51,894 nt of DNA from Desulfoluna spongiiphila (GCF_900101345.1 NZ_FMUX01000003.1:1-51894), one strand, 5' to 3'. Counted from the first letter of the stretch, positions 24,800-34,232 are shown. Made by a program: numbers and translations. Notes: a model not told the origin generated them from the sequence alone.

Positions 24800-25009
24800 A
24801 TGCCTGATTACAGAATAAACCAAAAAGTCCATTACCACCCCACCGTCGGAGGCCCCCACGACGGGAACGAATACACAATTAGAGCCATCGCCAACATGGG
24901 CGGGATACGCAAACTCGTCTGGCTGGTGGGGAAGGCCAAGAGTGTCCCCATTGAATCGTTAAGCCATGTGGAACAACCCAAAATATCCGAATCAAACAAC
25001 GATAAATAA
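24800..25009 (+). CDS. Small SH3/Tudor-like phage protein
   Basis: A 69-residue protein. The pattern QKVHYHPTVGGPHDGNEYT, then IRAIANMG and WLVGKAKSVPIESLSHV suggests a small beta-barrel (KOW/SH3-like) such as is found in short phage early proteins, but I recognise no specific family. First gene behind the repressor-controlled promoter. AAGGA lies about 10 bases upstream of the ATG. Confidence 0.6.
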   Translation: MPDYRINQKVHYHPTVGGPHDGNEYTIRAIANMGGIRKLVWLVGKAKSVPIESLSHVEQPKISESNNDK

Positions 25010-25062
25010 CGGCTGATCGCATTACCTACTTTTCAACACATATCAACCAATAAGGTGAATAA

Positions 25063-25677
25063 ATGAAACAGACGACAACAGAGTACAATTGCCCGGCATG
25101 GATCAACTTTTTAAATGAAGTGACAAATGGAAACGACGAAGCCGTAAAACAGCTCCAAGAGTTTGCAGGCTCATGCCTTGCGCCGCAATCCTGCTGGGGG
25201 AAGGCTCTGGTTCTTTCCGGGAAGGGTTGGGGAAAAACAGTTTTTGTCAAAATTCTCAGGGAGATGGTGGGAACAGAAAAGACATCCTACGTTGCAAATT
25301 CAGGTTTTAAAAATGAATTTCTTCGAGCGGAGCTGAAAGACAAATGGCTGAACACGTCCACACTGGGAAGTCCTGATGAGTTGGATGACGCCTACTTCAA
25401 ATGTATCGTTACCGGCGAATTTGTGACTGCCAGCGTGATGCATGGAGACAGCTTTCACTTTTCACCTACCTGCAAGCTGGTCCTTGAAACCAGCACACTA
25501 AGCGTAGAAAACCGTCGCTGCCTTACCATAGACTTTGGATATCGCCCGGCAAGCCCGGCCCGAGACCTTTTCCATGAACTCCTGAAAGAGATCGACGCGA
25601 TCAGGGACTGGGCTTACGAAGGTTTGAAACGGCTTATTGATCAGGATTGCTTTTCCCAGGGAAATAAAGCCGATTAA
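25063..25677 (+). CDS. Miniature D5/SF3 helicase-domain paralogue
   Basis: A 204-residue protein aligned along its length with the SF3 helicase domain of the element's own primase/helicase. Both have a W..FL.E segment, LQEF.G.CL, KAL.L.G, KILR.MVG, then K.IVTG and F..TCKLV. It has no primase, TOPRIM or D5_N parts. Its P-loop (SGKGWGKT) is one residue shorter than that of the full protein (FGPGADGKS), so ATP binding may be weakened. AAGGTG is five bases before the ATG. As a free helicase-core fragment under repressor control, it might load onto or poison the hexamer; that is inference. Confidence 0.75.
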   Translation: MKQTTTEYNCPAWINFLNEVTNGNDEAVKQLQEFAGSCLAPQSCWGKALVLSGKGWGKTVFVKILREMVGTEKTSYVANSGFKNEFLRAELKDKWLNTSTLGSPDELDDAYFKCIVTGEFVTASVMHGDSFHFSPTCKLVLETSTLSVENRRCLTIDFGYRPASPARDLFHELLKEIDAIRDWAYEGLKRLIDQDCFSQGNKAD

Positions 25678-25891
25678 CAACTTCTTTTTCTTTTTGGGGA
25701 TACTCTTTGAAAGCAACATTATCCATAAGCGAACGTATCTTTAAAACAAGCTCATTTGCTTCAGTCGCCATTTTGGCCTGTTCGCTGCTTTTCGGGTACT
25801 TACGGCTCAGGGTAGTGCTTGATTTTACTAAAAGGTTGTAGACGTCTTGAAGGTCTGAACCTAACTCTTGATGTTCCTCAAAAGACAACAT
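25634..25891 (-). CDS. Small hypothetical protein opposing parA
   Basis: An 85-residue, helical, charged protein on the minus strand whose end overlaps the mini-helicase gene by 44 bases. AGGG lies about eight bases upstream of its ATG. The sequence ([20 protein letters not shown] and [15 protein letters not shown]) has heptad-like spacing but no known domain. Its promoter would lie in the same gap as that of parA. It may be a real small gene or a chance frame. Confidence 0.45.
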   Translation of the reverse strand: MLSFEEHQELGSDLQDVYNLLVKSSTTLSRKYPKSSEQAKMATEANELVLKIRSLMDNVAFKEYPQKEKEVVNRLYFPGKSNPDQ

Positions 25892-25908
25892 TTGGTTTCC
25901 CTTTTATA

Positions 25909-25944
25909 TTGATAATTCAATCCACTGACTCATTAACGAGTCAG
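25909..25944 (+). promoter_or_regulatory. Candidate par operon promoter and operator
   Basis: A -35-like TTGATA at 25909-25914, 17-base spacer and -10-like ATTAAC at 25932. An inverted repeat CTGACTC-ATTAAC-GAGTCAG (25925-25944) covers the -10. The placement suits autoregulation of parAB. Which protein binds is unknown. Confidence 0.45.
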
Positions 25945-26010
25945 CCTATATTCTCAGTCATAACGATGCAAGAAAAAGTAAGCATCCCTATATATGAGGC
26001 CAAGACGCAA

Positions 26011-26747
<737 letters not shown>

Positions 26748-26751
<4 letters not shown>

Positions 26752-27806
26752 AAAAGCTCGGAGCCAACAAAAAGGTGAAGATCGCCGCCGGGTTCGGCGG
26801 AGAGACCGGCACCTCATCCCATGAGCTTCTGCCCCAGGGCAGCTTCCTCAACGTTCCGGTGGGTGCCCTGAAGCCGAACCCGTACCAGCCCCGGCAGGTG
26901 TTCAATCAGGAGGAGATGGAGGCCCTGGCCGAGTCGATCCGGCACCAGGGCGTCATCACCCCCTTATGCATTTTCGTTGAAAAGGACCAATATTTCATCG
27001 GGGGCGGTGAGAGGCGATGGAGGGCGTCCAAGATGGCAGGCAAGGCCACGGTGCCCTGCTACGTCACCACGGGGAGCCCTGCTGAAATCGGCCTCATCGA
27101 AAACATGTTCCGGCAGGACCTCACGCCCATGGAAGAGGCCGAAGCCTACGCCCGGATGCAGAAGGAGTTCCGATACACCCACCAGGACCTGGCCCGGGTT
27201 GTGGGCAAGTCCCGCAACAACATCACCGAAACCCTGGGCCTGAACAAGCTGCCGGAGACGATCCGGGAAAAATGTCTACGCGTAGACATCTCAAAACGGG
27301 CACTCATCGCCATTTCCCGGATGGAGACTCCGGAGGCCATGGAGGCGGCATTCAATCAGGCCACGGGCATCAGAACAAACGAGACGGATGAACCGAAGCC
27401 ACCCAAGGCGAAGAAATCCAAAGCAGCCGGGGCCACCGCCCGGGTGGAGAAGCTGACGGACGAAATCCGAAAGGTGAACCTGACCGAATGCCAACCGGAT
27501 GAATCCGCGGCCCTGGTCCTGGCCCTTCGGGACCTGAAGACGGAGCTTGAACGGCTCCCGAACATGGCGCTGTCCATGATGAACCAGGAGGCCGGACCCG
27601 AAGAGCCCCTGAACCTCACCGGCTCCTGCCGGGTCAAGCTCCTTAATGCTGGCTTTCGGATCTTCAGGACGCTGGACTACGACAAGGCGATCAAAGAACT
27701 CAGCCACACCGGCGGCTGGAAGCTGGTGAGCAAGCATAAAACAAAGAAAGCGATGAACGAGGCCCTGGAGGAACTGCTCCGGGATCCCATGTGCGTGAGA
27801 GATTAA
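26748..27806 (+). CDS. parB: ParB partition protein
   Basis: A 352-residue ParB. The N-terminal CTPase-type domain has PYQPR, GVITPL and [14 protein letters not shown] (the GERRxR box), then [14 protein letters not shown]. The central HTH region is [22 protein letters not shown] charged linker and a C-terminal domain (about 290-350) follow. ATGA overlap with parA. Remarkably, codons 175-181 of the HTH region contain an 18-bp palindrome identical to one at 1530, so the gene carries its own probable binding site. Confidence 0.93.
27272..27289. promoter_or_regulatory. parS-like 18-bp palindrome, copy 3, inside parB
   Basis: Perfect palindrome ATGTCTACGCGTAGACAT read in frame as part of K-C-L-R-V-D-I. 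It uses CTA and GTA, codons uncommon in this GC-rich reading frame, which suggests the DNA site itself is under selection. A parS site inside parB has a precedent in Bacillus subtilis spo0J. Confidence 0.7.
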
Positions 27807-27817
27807 GGGAGAGCGTG

Positions 27818-28090
27818 ATGGCGCGAATCAACGAAAAACTGGTTGCAGAGCTGAAGAGAGATTACCTGACGGCAGAAGAGCTGGCCGAGGTGTTTCGGAT
27901 AAGTCACAAGACCATCCTGAACTGGAACTGCGACGGCAAATTTGAGCAGGGCGTGGAAGTCATCCGCATATCCGGAGTGCTGCTCTTTTACTGGCCTGCG
28001 ATCAAGGCGCGCCTTCATGCGAAACCTGAACCGCCCAAGAAACGGACCAAAAACATTCCCAGGCCTGAAGGCTGCCTCATCAATATGTAA
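27818..28090 (+). CDS. HTH_17-type DNA-binding protein, possible excisionase
   Basis: A 90-residue protein with an N-terminal helix-turn-helix (LTAEELAEVFRISHKTILNW), a wing (CDGKFEQGVEVIRISG) and a basic, proline-rich tail (KPEPPKKRTKNIPRP). ATG at 27818 has AAGGGAGAG upstream. It follows parB and precedes the integrase on the same strand. Position and size suit a recombination directionality factor, or a regulator of integrase. Confidence 0.7.
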   Translation: MARINEKLVAELKRDYLTAEELAEVFRISHKTILNWNCDGKFEQGVEVIRISGVLLFYWPAIKARLHAKPEPPKKRTKNIPRPEGCLINM

Positions 28091-28163
28091 TTGGCATCGC
28101 CCTTCCCCGTGTTGTATCGTCTTGCTGATACAGATGAAAGGAGGTGGCACGAAAGGATACAAC

Positions 28164-29414
28164 ATGACAGGAAACGAAGCCGTTTTGATCGACTTCCCCA
28201 ACCAGAAGAAAAAGGACTGGAAGCGGGACAAGCTGAATCAGAACAAGAAAGGGTCCGTCTACGAACGAGGCGGGAAACTCTACGTCTATTTCTTTTACAA
28301 AAACGAACGGGTGAGGGAGCCCTCCGGGCTTGCCGACACCAAAGAGAACCGCAAGAAGCTGAGACTCTTCCTGGACAAGATCCATGTGGAGATTGAGGGA
28401 GGGGAGTTCGAGTTCGCCTACACCTTTCCGTACAGCAAGAAAAGGGACCACTTCACCCTTCTGGAAGGGCGCACGCTGAACACAACGCCCGAGGAGATCA
28501 CCTTCGGCAGCTACTTTGAGAAGTGGATGAAGGAGATGAAGCCGGGCATGACCGTGGGAAAGATCCGCGACTATCAGAAGATTGCAGACTTCTATCTCCT
28601 GCCCTACTTCGGGGAGATGCCCTTTGCAGAGTTCAAGATCATGACCATGAAGCGGTTCCTGGCGCATCTCACCGGCATGCAAAACCGATACGGTAAGCCG
28701 CTTGCGGCCAGCACCTTGAACAACGTCTTCATCCCGCTCCGGGCCATCACGGCCGATGCCTTTGCAGAGTATGAATGGGCCATGCCGGATCCGTTCATCG
28801 CTTTGAAGATGCCCAAGCGGAAAAAATCCAGGGTGAACCCCTTTACCCTGGACGAGTGGCAGGAGCTGATGGGTTTTATCCGTTCCTGGTACAAGCCCTA
28901 TTTTGAGTTTGCCGTCACCACGGGCCTCCGGCCATCGGAACAGGTGGCCCTGAAATGGTCGGCCATCGGCGACACCTACATGGAGGTCGAGCTGAGCCGG
29001 GTGAAGGGGCTTGAAAAGGAAGACCTGAAGACGGAGAGCAGCCGCCGAAGCATCGAGCTTCGCCCGGCCATGAGGGAGATCCTGGAGCGCCAGAAGAAGC
29101 TCACCGCCCACTTAAAGAGTGAGTATGTGTTCCTCAACATGGCAGGCAGGCCAATCAACCAGGACAAGATGCGCCAGCTTTGGGAGAGGGCCGAACAGCG
29201 CGCAGACATGGCCCACCGCCGGATGTACGAGATACGGCACACCTTCGCCTCCTGGGCCCTGGCAGCAGGGGAACAGCCCGGATGGGTGGCCAAAACCTTG
29301 GGCCACTCAGATCTCACGATGGTTTACACGGTGTATGCCCGGTTTATACCGGCGCTGAGGAAGGATGACGGTGGGAAATTCGAAGACATGTACGCAAAAA
29401 AGCACCTCTCTTAA
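28164..29414 (+). CDS. Tyrosine-recombinase phage integrase
   Basis: A 416-residue integrase with an N-terminal arm-binding domain (GSVYERGGKLYVYFFYKN), a SAM-like core-binding domain (about 115-215) and a C-terminal catalytic domain. Catalytic residues: Arg in TTGLRPSEQVAL, YEIRHTFAS (Tyr in place of the usual first His, as in several phage integrases), LGHSD and the nucleophile Tyr in YTVYARF. ATG at 28164 follows AAAGGA by six bases; upstream open frame is not coding. It lies directly beside the 3' end of ssrA, the standard arrangement for integration there. Confidence 0.94.
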   Translation: MTGNEAVLIDFPNQKKKDWKRDKLNQNKKGSVYERGGKLYVYFFYKNERVREPSGLADTKENRKKLRLFLDKIHVEIEGGEFEFAYTFPYSKKRDHFTLLEGRTLNTTPEEITFGSYFEKWMKEMKPGMTVGKIRDYQKIADFYLLPYFGEMPFAEFKIMTMKRFLAHLTGMQNRYGKPLAASTLNNVFIPLRAITADAFAEYEWAMPDPFIALKMPKRKKSRVNPFTLDEWQELMGFIRSWYKPYFEFAVTTGLRPSEQVALKWSAIGDTYMEVELSRVKGLEKEDLKTESSRRSIELRPAMREILERQKKLTAHLKSEYVFLNMAGRPINQDKMRQLWERAEQRADMAHRRMYEIRHTFASWALAAGEQPGWVAKTLGHSDLTMVYTVYARFIPALRKDDGGKFEDMYAKKHLS

Positions 29415-29510
29415 GCGTGGCCCTCGTAAAACTTCCACATTTTACGCCACATTGCTTAAAAACGGTGCTTTTAGACTATCTTAACCACCTGATTTAACAG
29501 GCTTTATAAC

Positions 29511-29545
29511 TGGTGGAGGCGGCGGGAATCGAACCCGCGTCCTGA
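29511..29545. other. Probable attachment-site core in the ssrA 3' end
   Basis: The last 35 bases of tmRNA (T-arm and acceptor side) meet the element end, within 100 bases of the integrase. Many islands and phages use this part of ssrA. The partner copy at the left end of the element is outside the window, so the core cannot be confirmed here. Confidence 0.55.
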
Positions 29546-29911
29546 AATAATTCCCCGTAAGACCTCTACACTCATAGTCAGCATATCAATACGGTCGGAT
29601 TTTACCTGCTGGCTCGGTCCTCCGATCGTCCCCTTATGACATTAATTTCAGTTCCGGACGCCGCCAGGTGGTGGAATACCAGGCTTCCGGTCCCTATCAC
29701 ATTAAAGTTGCGCCACGTTGACCCTAAGTGAGAAAGCCAGGTGACGTGCCTCCCGTGGGAGACAGTGTTGCGGGTTCACTGCAATTAAGCAGCTACCGCA
29801 TATGCGTAGTCGTCAGCAATTATGTTTTGATCGATTATTTACGAGGCCAACGATCATCCTCGGAGTGCAGTCAAACAGCTCTCATATCCCAGTCGAACCC
29901 AGGACGCCCCC
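29511..29911 (-). ncRNA. ssrA: tmRNA
   Basis: One-piece tmRNA of about 401 bases. The 5' end GGGGGCG pairs with CGCCTCC before the 3' ACCA, forming the acceptor stem; the T-arm (GGTTCGATTCC) is intact. The mRNA-like part encodes the tag A-D-D-Y-A-Y-A-V-A-A followed by TAA, at 29788-29817 and 29785-29787. It rescues stalled ribosomes together with SmpB, which is encoded just upstream. It serves as integration site for the element, and its 3' end stays complete on this side. Confidence 0.95.
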
Positions 29912-30073
29912 ATAAATTGGCTTCACAAGAGATGTGACCTGCCTGAGCCGAAACGAGGTGGGTGGCTCAAACCAATCGTAAAGTAATGCATCCGGACCGG
30001 CCTGTCAATGGCCATGGGCGATCCGATTGTCATCCGGGCCACCGAAACCGTGGGATGGTTGCGACCCGAGCGG

Positions 30074-30547
30074 TTAATCCGAATAATCCTTCTGCTTGTT
30101 CATGCGGTTCACCTCAAGCTTGGCGTCCCGCTCTTTCATGGTCTGGCGCTTGTCGTAGAGCTTCTTGCCGCGACCGACCCCCACCTTCATCTTGATGCGG
30201 TTCCCTTTGATATAAAGGCTCAAGGGGATCAGGGAGCACCCTTTGATATTCATCATGTCAGAGATCTTTCGGATCTCTTTTTTGTTCAGCAAAAGCTTTC
30301 TCGGACGCAAGGGGTCGTGGTTGGAATGAAAGGAGAAGGGGTACTGGGAGATGCTCATCTGGTAAACAAAAAGCTCTCCATTTTGAGCTATCTTGCAATA
30401 GGCTTCTTTCAGGTTCACAGCCCCGTCCCGCAGGGATTTTACCTCCGAGCCCACCAGCACCAGGCCGGCCTCGTACTGGTCGGTGATTTCATAGTTGAAC
30501 CGTGCCTTTTTGTTGTTGGCGATGGTTCGGGTACTCTTTTCTGCCAT
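30074..30547 (-). CDS. smpB: SsrA-binding protein SmpB
   Basis: A 157-residue SmpB: NKKARFNYEITDQYEAGLVL, GSEVKSLRDG and the C-terminal basic tail with GRGKKLYDKRQTMKERD that mimics mRNA in the ribosomal A-site. ATG at 30547 has AAGGA seven bases upstream; the open frame extends six codons further without homology. It binds the tRNA-like end of tmRNA, encoded directly downstream on the same strand. Confidence 0.96.
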   Translation of the reverse strand: MAEKSTRTIANNKKARFNYEITDQYEAGLVLVGSEVKSLRDGAVNLKEAYCKIAQNGELFVYQMSISQYPFSFHSNHDPLRPRKLLLNKKEIRKISDMMNIKGCSLIPLSLYIKGNRIKMKVGVGRGKKLYDKRQTMKERDAKLEVNRMNKQKDYSD

Positions 30548-30606
30548 ATCGTTATCCTTGCCCACTCACAGTGGCTGATCCCGCATCGCCCTTGGCCATG
30601 CGGTCG

Positions 30607-30642
30607 AAAAAAACCGGTGACCGCACGGCGGCACCGGTTTTC
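30607..30642 (-). terminator. Intrinsic terminator after ptsI
   Basis: On the minus strand a 9-bp stem (AAACCGGTG / CACCGGTTT) is followed by T residues. It ends the ptsH-ptsI unit before smpB. Confidence 0.75.
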
Positions 30643-30681
30643 CATACTCGGTTCACCCGGCCGCATTGGCAGCCGGAGGCA

Positions 30682-32451
30682 TTACGCCGAGGCGGTTCCG
30701 TTCTCGTTCTCTTCGGGGTAGACAAAGGCATCCATCATGGTCGCCACCCCGCCGACGGTTGTTTCGTCCAGAACCCTGTCGGCAAACTTCCGGGACTCGG
30801 AGAAACTGAGGCCCCGGATCATCTCTTTGACCACAGGCAGGGACTGGGGGGTCATGGAAAGTTCGTCAAGCTCCAGCCCCAAAAGCACAGGCATATTGGC
30901 GGGCTCCGAGGCCATCTCGCCGCAGATACACACCTTCACGTCGTGCTTCTTGCCCACCTCCACCACCTGCTTGATCAAGCGCAGGACCGCGGGGTGAAGG
31001 GAGTTGTAGAGATGGGCCACCTTACGGTTGCCGCGGTCGATGGCCAGGGTGTATTGCGTGAGGTCATTGGTACCGATGCTGAAAAAATCCACCTCATCGG
31101 CAAGACGCTCAGCCATCACCACGGCCGAGGGAACCTCGATCATGATACCGATCTCAAAATTCTCGCTGTAGGGAATCCCTTCCGCCTCAAGCTGTGCGGC
31201 CGCTTCCTTGAGCATCTTTTTGGCTTCGAGAACCTCTTCCACACCGGAGATCATGGGGAACATTACCCGCACGTTGCCGAATGCCGCCGCCCGCAGGATG
31301 CCACGGAGCTGGGTCATGAAAACGTCGGGACGCTGGAGGCAGAAACGGATGGCCCGAAGCCCCAAGGCCGGATTCTCTTCGTCGTTCTCCCGGGCGTAGG
31401 CCAGGGCCTTGTCGCCGTTGATATCCAGGGTCCGGATAACCACGGGCTCGGGAAAAATAAGCTCTGCCACCTCTCGATACTGCTCGTAGAGTTCCTCTTC
31501 CGTGGGGAAGTGGGAACGGCTCAGGTACTGAAATTCGGTTCGGAACAGGCCGATGCCCTCGCCGCCGTAATCCATCACCGAGACGATCTCCTCGGCCAGC
31601 TCAATGTTGCCCATGAGCTTGATGGTGACCCCGTCCACGGTGGTGGCGGGAATCTTGCTCCGGCGCTTGATGTTGGCCCGGCGCGTCTCGTAACGCTGCT
31701 TCTTTTCTTCGTACTCAAGGAGGGTCTCGTCCGAGGGGTCGATAATGACCAGCCCGTCGTTGCCGTCCACGATGATGATGTCGTCATTCTTGATCAGGGC
31801 CGATACGTTGCCCAGGCCCATGACGGAAGGAAGCTCCAGTGTCCGTGCGATGATGCTGGTATGGGAGGTTTTTCCTCCGCGATCGGTGACGAAGCCCTTG
31901 ACGCGCTCCAGCTGGATACGGCTGGTGTCCGCCGGGGTCAGGTCCTTGGCCACGAGAACCACGCGCTTGTCGATGTTGCCGATATTGACGGCATCGGCCC
32001 CCACAAGGTTCATCATGATGCGGTCGGAGACCTGGACAATGTCATCCACCCGCCCCTGGAGGTAGGGGTCGGCAATGTCCTGAAACATCGCCTTGGCCCT
32101 GGCGGCGACCTTTTTCAAGGCCCACTCCGCGTTGATGGCCTCCTCCCGGATGGCGTTGATGGCCCGCTCGTAAAGCATCTTGTCCTTAAACAGGGCAAGG
32201 TGGGATTCCAGGATCGTCAGGTGATGGTGAAGCTCTTCGGGGAGCTCTTCAATCACTTCGATCAGCTCGTCCTCGGACTTTTTCACCGCCGTTTTGAATC
32301 GATTCACCTCTTCTCGGATGCTCTCGGGAAGGACGGTGTACTTCTCCACAACGTCCACGCCTTCCCGATCCACGAGATATGCCTGTCCGATGCAGATCCC
32401 CGGTGATCCGCTGATGCCCTTTAATACTGTATCTGAACCTTTGTCTACCAT
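30682..32451 (-). CDS. ptsI: Phosphoenolpyruvate-protein phosphotransferase (PTS enzyme I)
   Basis: A 589-residue enzyme I. The phospho-histidine domain has GGKTSHTSIIAR with the active His, and the PEP-binding barrel has GEGIGLFRTEF, MIEVPSAVVMAE, FFSIGTNDLTQYTL and CICGEMA. It transfers phosphate from PEP to HPr, encoded just upstream. No EII genes are visible in the window. In Desulfobacterota such reduced systems often feed a mannose-type EIIA or act in regulation. Confidence 0.96.
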   Translation of the reverse strand: MVDKGSDTVLKGISGSPGICIGQAYLVDREGVDVVEKYTVLPESIREEVNRFKTAVKKSEDELIEVIEELPEELHHHLTILESHLALFKDKMLYERAINAIREEAINAEWALKKVAARAKAMFQDIADPYLQGRVDDIVQVSDRIMMNLVGADAVNIGNIDKRVVLVAKDLTPADTSRIQLERVKGFVTDRGGKTSHTSIIARTLELPSVMGLGNVSALIKNDDIIIVDGNDGLVIIDPSDETLLEYEEKKQRYETRRANIKRRSKIPATTVDGVTIKLMGNIELAEEIVSVMDYGGEGIGLFRTEFQYLSRSHFPTEEELYEQYREVAELIFPEPVVIRTLDINGDKALAYARENDEENPALGLRAIRFCLQRPDVFMTQLRGILRAAAFGNVRVMFPMISGVEEVLEAKKMLKEAAAQLEAEGIPYSENFEIGIMIEVPSAVVMAERLADEVDFFSIGTNDLTQYTLAIDRGNRKVAHLYNSLHPAVLRLIKQVVEVGKKHDVKVCICGEMASEPANMPVLLGLELDELSMTPQSLPVVKEMIRGLSFSESRKFADRVLDETTVGGVATMMDAFVYPEENENGTASA

Positions 32452-32762
32452 GGGTAAAGATCTGCTCTTCTTTTATTTATCGTGACCGCGCACGCGTCAT
32501 GGTGCCGGTTCACGCGTATTAACCGAGCCTTACGGCTCCTGGTGTATCGCCCGCGCACCGTGGGTCGGCCCCGGGCCTTGCAAGAATCGAACAAGCCTGA
32601 TGGTGTTATACAACATGCCGGCCGCCAACATAAGCGGAAAACGACAGATTGTTTCAAGGCCCCTTCGACGGGAACGTTATGCGTTAGATTTTAGAATAGT
32701 GTATCACCGCGGACCACGCCTGATGCGTATCTCCCCCGGGCCGGAACGGCCGGGGCGGGGAA
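32452..32762. other. Gap between ptsI and ptsH
   Basis: No credible gene. A GC-rich inverted repeat (CCCCGGCC ... GGCCCGGGG, near 32735-32757) follows the ptsH stop and may be an attenuator. I see nothing else I can support. The length suggests that ptsI may have its own promoter. Confidence 0.4.
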
Positions 32763-33101
32763 TCACTCATCGGTTTCGATGAGTTCGAAAATTCGATCAA
32801 GGACAGACCTGTCAGACGCGTCTTCCACTTCGATCTCCACCTCGACGCCGCGGGCACAGCCCAGGGTCAGGATGTCGATGATGCTTGTGGCGTCGGCCTT
32901 TTCGCCATCACGGACCAACCACACCTCTCCCACGGCCTCGGCTGCGGCCTTGGCAATCATGGCAGCAGGCCGGGCATGAATGCCCAATTCACTTTTTACC
33001 GTTGTTTTTCTTGAAATTGCTTTGATATGACTTACCTTCAGGAATTGATGCGTAACAGTCCGGTCTCCCGGCCCAACGAAAATACCGGACATTATTAGCA
33101 C
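32763..33101 (-). CDS. ptsH: HPr phosphocarrier protein
   Basis: An HPr with the active-site segment GIHARPAA, then the loop around DATSIIDILTLGC corresponding to the Ser-46 region of HPr, and a C-terminal acidic helix. The frame opens at GTG 33101, which has AGGGG seven bases upstream, giving 112 residues and about 23 more than a standard HPr. The extra N-terminus shows no known domain and the true start may lie further in. It accepts phosphate from enzyme I. Confidence 0.9.
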   Translation of the reverse strand: MLIMSGIFVGPGDRTVTHQFLKVSHIKAISRKTTVKSELGIHARPAAMIAKAAAEAVGEVWLVRDGEKADATSIIDILTLGCARGVEVEIEVEDASDRSVLDRIFELIETDE

Positions 33102-33223
33102 ACAGCATCCCCTTGTGTCAATCTGAAAACGCTGATATTATTTCAGATTAAAAACAATCCCAAGGGGTTGTGATTACCCGCATATTCGCTGAATGCGCCT
33201 TTAGACCACAGGAGGCTGGTCCC

Positions 33224-33442
33224 ATGAAACAGTCGGTCACCATATACGGAAAAGACAAATGCCCCTTTACACGGGCCGCTGTCGACGCCCTGAGAGAAAA
33301 GGGCGACGAGGTGGTCTATATCGACGTCCTGAAATCCGAGGAGATGATGGACAAAATGCTCTCCATTTCAGGGGGCGGACGAAAAATTCCGGTCATTGTC
33401 GCCGACGGAGAGGTCTCCGTGGGCTGGCAGGGAAAAACCTGA
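33224..33442 (+). CDS. UXX-star family glutaredoxin-like protein (Cys form)
   Basis: A 72-residue thioredoxin-fold protein: VTIYGKDKCPFTRAA with CPFT in the redox site, KIPVIVADGEVSVGWQG at the end. It matches the UXX-star (seleno)protein family, in which the first site is often selenocysteine; here it is TGC. AGGAGG lies nine bases before the ATG. Likely a small redox protein. Confidence 0.75.
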   Translation: MKQSVTIYGKDKCPFTRAAVDALREKGDEVVYIDVLKSEEMMDKMLSISGGGRKIPVIVADGEVSVGWQGKT

Positions 33443-33581
33443 CGGGTCTGACACGACCCCGGCAGGTTGCCGGAACCCCCATCGCCTGTCTGCACGTCAA
33501 CCAAGGGCCCACGGCCCGGCACCCTATTCAGGAATGCCTTGTTGAGCGGACGCTGCGTTACACCACATGAGGAGTTATACC

Positions 33582-34232
33582 ATGAAGCATCAGTACGTGA
33601 TCGAAGAGTTCAAACTTGAAGAATCCTGGAGACTGTTCCGCATCATCGGCGAATTTGTGGAAGGGGTGGACAGACTCCACGACCTGGGGCCTGCCGTGAG
33701 CATCTTCGGGTCGGCCCGCACCAAGCCGGGGACGCCCTACTACGAAAAAGCGCGTGAAATTGCGGCCCTCATGGTGGAAAACGGGTTCAACGTCATCACC
33801 GGCGGCGGCGGGGGCATCATGGAAGCGGCCAACCGCGGCGCCACCGAGGCAGGCGGAAAATCCGTGGGACTCAACATCAACCTGCCCTTTGAGCAGAAGC
33901 CCAACCCCTACTCCAACATAAATGTTGAATTCAACTACTTTTTCATCCGAAAAGTGATGTTCGTTAAATACGCATCCGCCTATGTGATCATGCCCGGCGG
34001 TTTCGGTACCATGGACGAACTCTTCGAGGCGGTTACCCTCATCCAGACCCAGCGCGTCATGCCCCTGCCCCTGGTCCTGTTCGGCACCGAATACTGGGGC
34101 GGGCTCATCGACTGGATCAAGGCCCGCATGCTGGAAGCGGGAACCATCAGCGAAGGAGACCTCGACATCATCAAGCTCACCGACGACCCCGAAGAGATCG
34201 TGGAATTCGTCAAGGCAAGCAAGAAGGATTGA
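33582..34232 (+). CDS. LOG family (TIGR00730) nucleotide phosphoribohydrolase-like protein
   Basis: A 216-residue Rossmann protein with GSARTKPGTPYYEKA, GGGGGIMEAANRGA and the PGGFGTMDELFEA signature of the LOG/YgdH-type family, which removes ribose 5'-phosphate from nucleotides. Start ATG at 33582 follows GAGGAG. Exact substrate is not known. It probably shares a transcript with the preceding redox gene. Confidence 0.88.
   Translation: MKHQYVIEEFKLEESWRLFRIIGEFVEGVDRLHDLGPAVSIFGSARTKPGTPYYEKAREIAALMVENGFNVITGGGGGIMEAANRGATEAGGKSVGLNINLPFEQKPNPYSNINVEFNYFFIRKVMFVKYASAYVIMPGGFGTMDELFEAVTLIQTQRVMPLPLVLFGTEYWGGLIDWIKARMLEAGTISEGDLDIIKLTDDPEEIVEFVKASKKD

Noticed and set aside
25819..26010. N-terminal extension of ParA
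   Set aside because: Would lie across the candidate promoter and operator and shows no homology; start moved to 26011.
29415..29510. tRNA gene next to the integrase
   Set aside because: The tRNA-like sequence belongs to the acceptor and T-arm of tmRNA on the minus strand, not to a separate tRNA.
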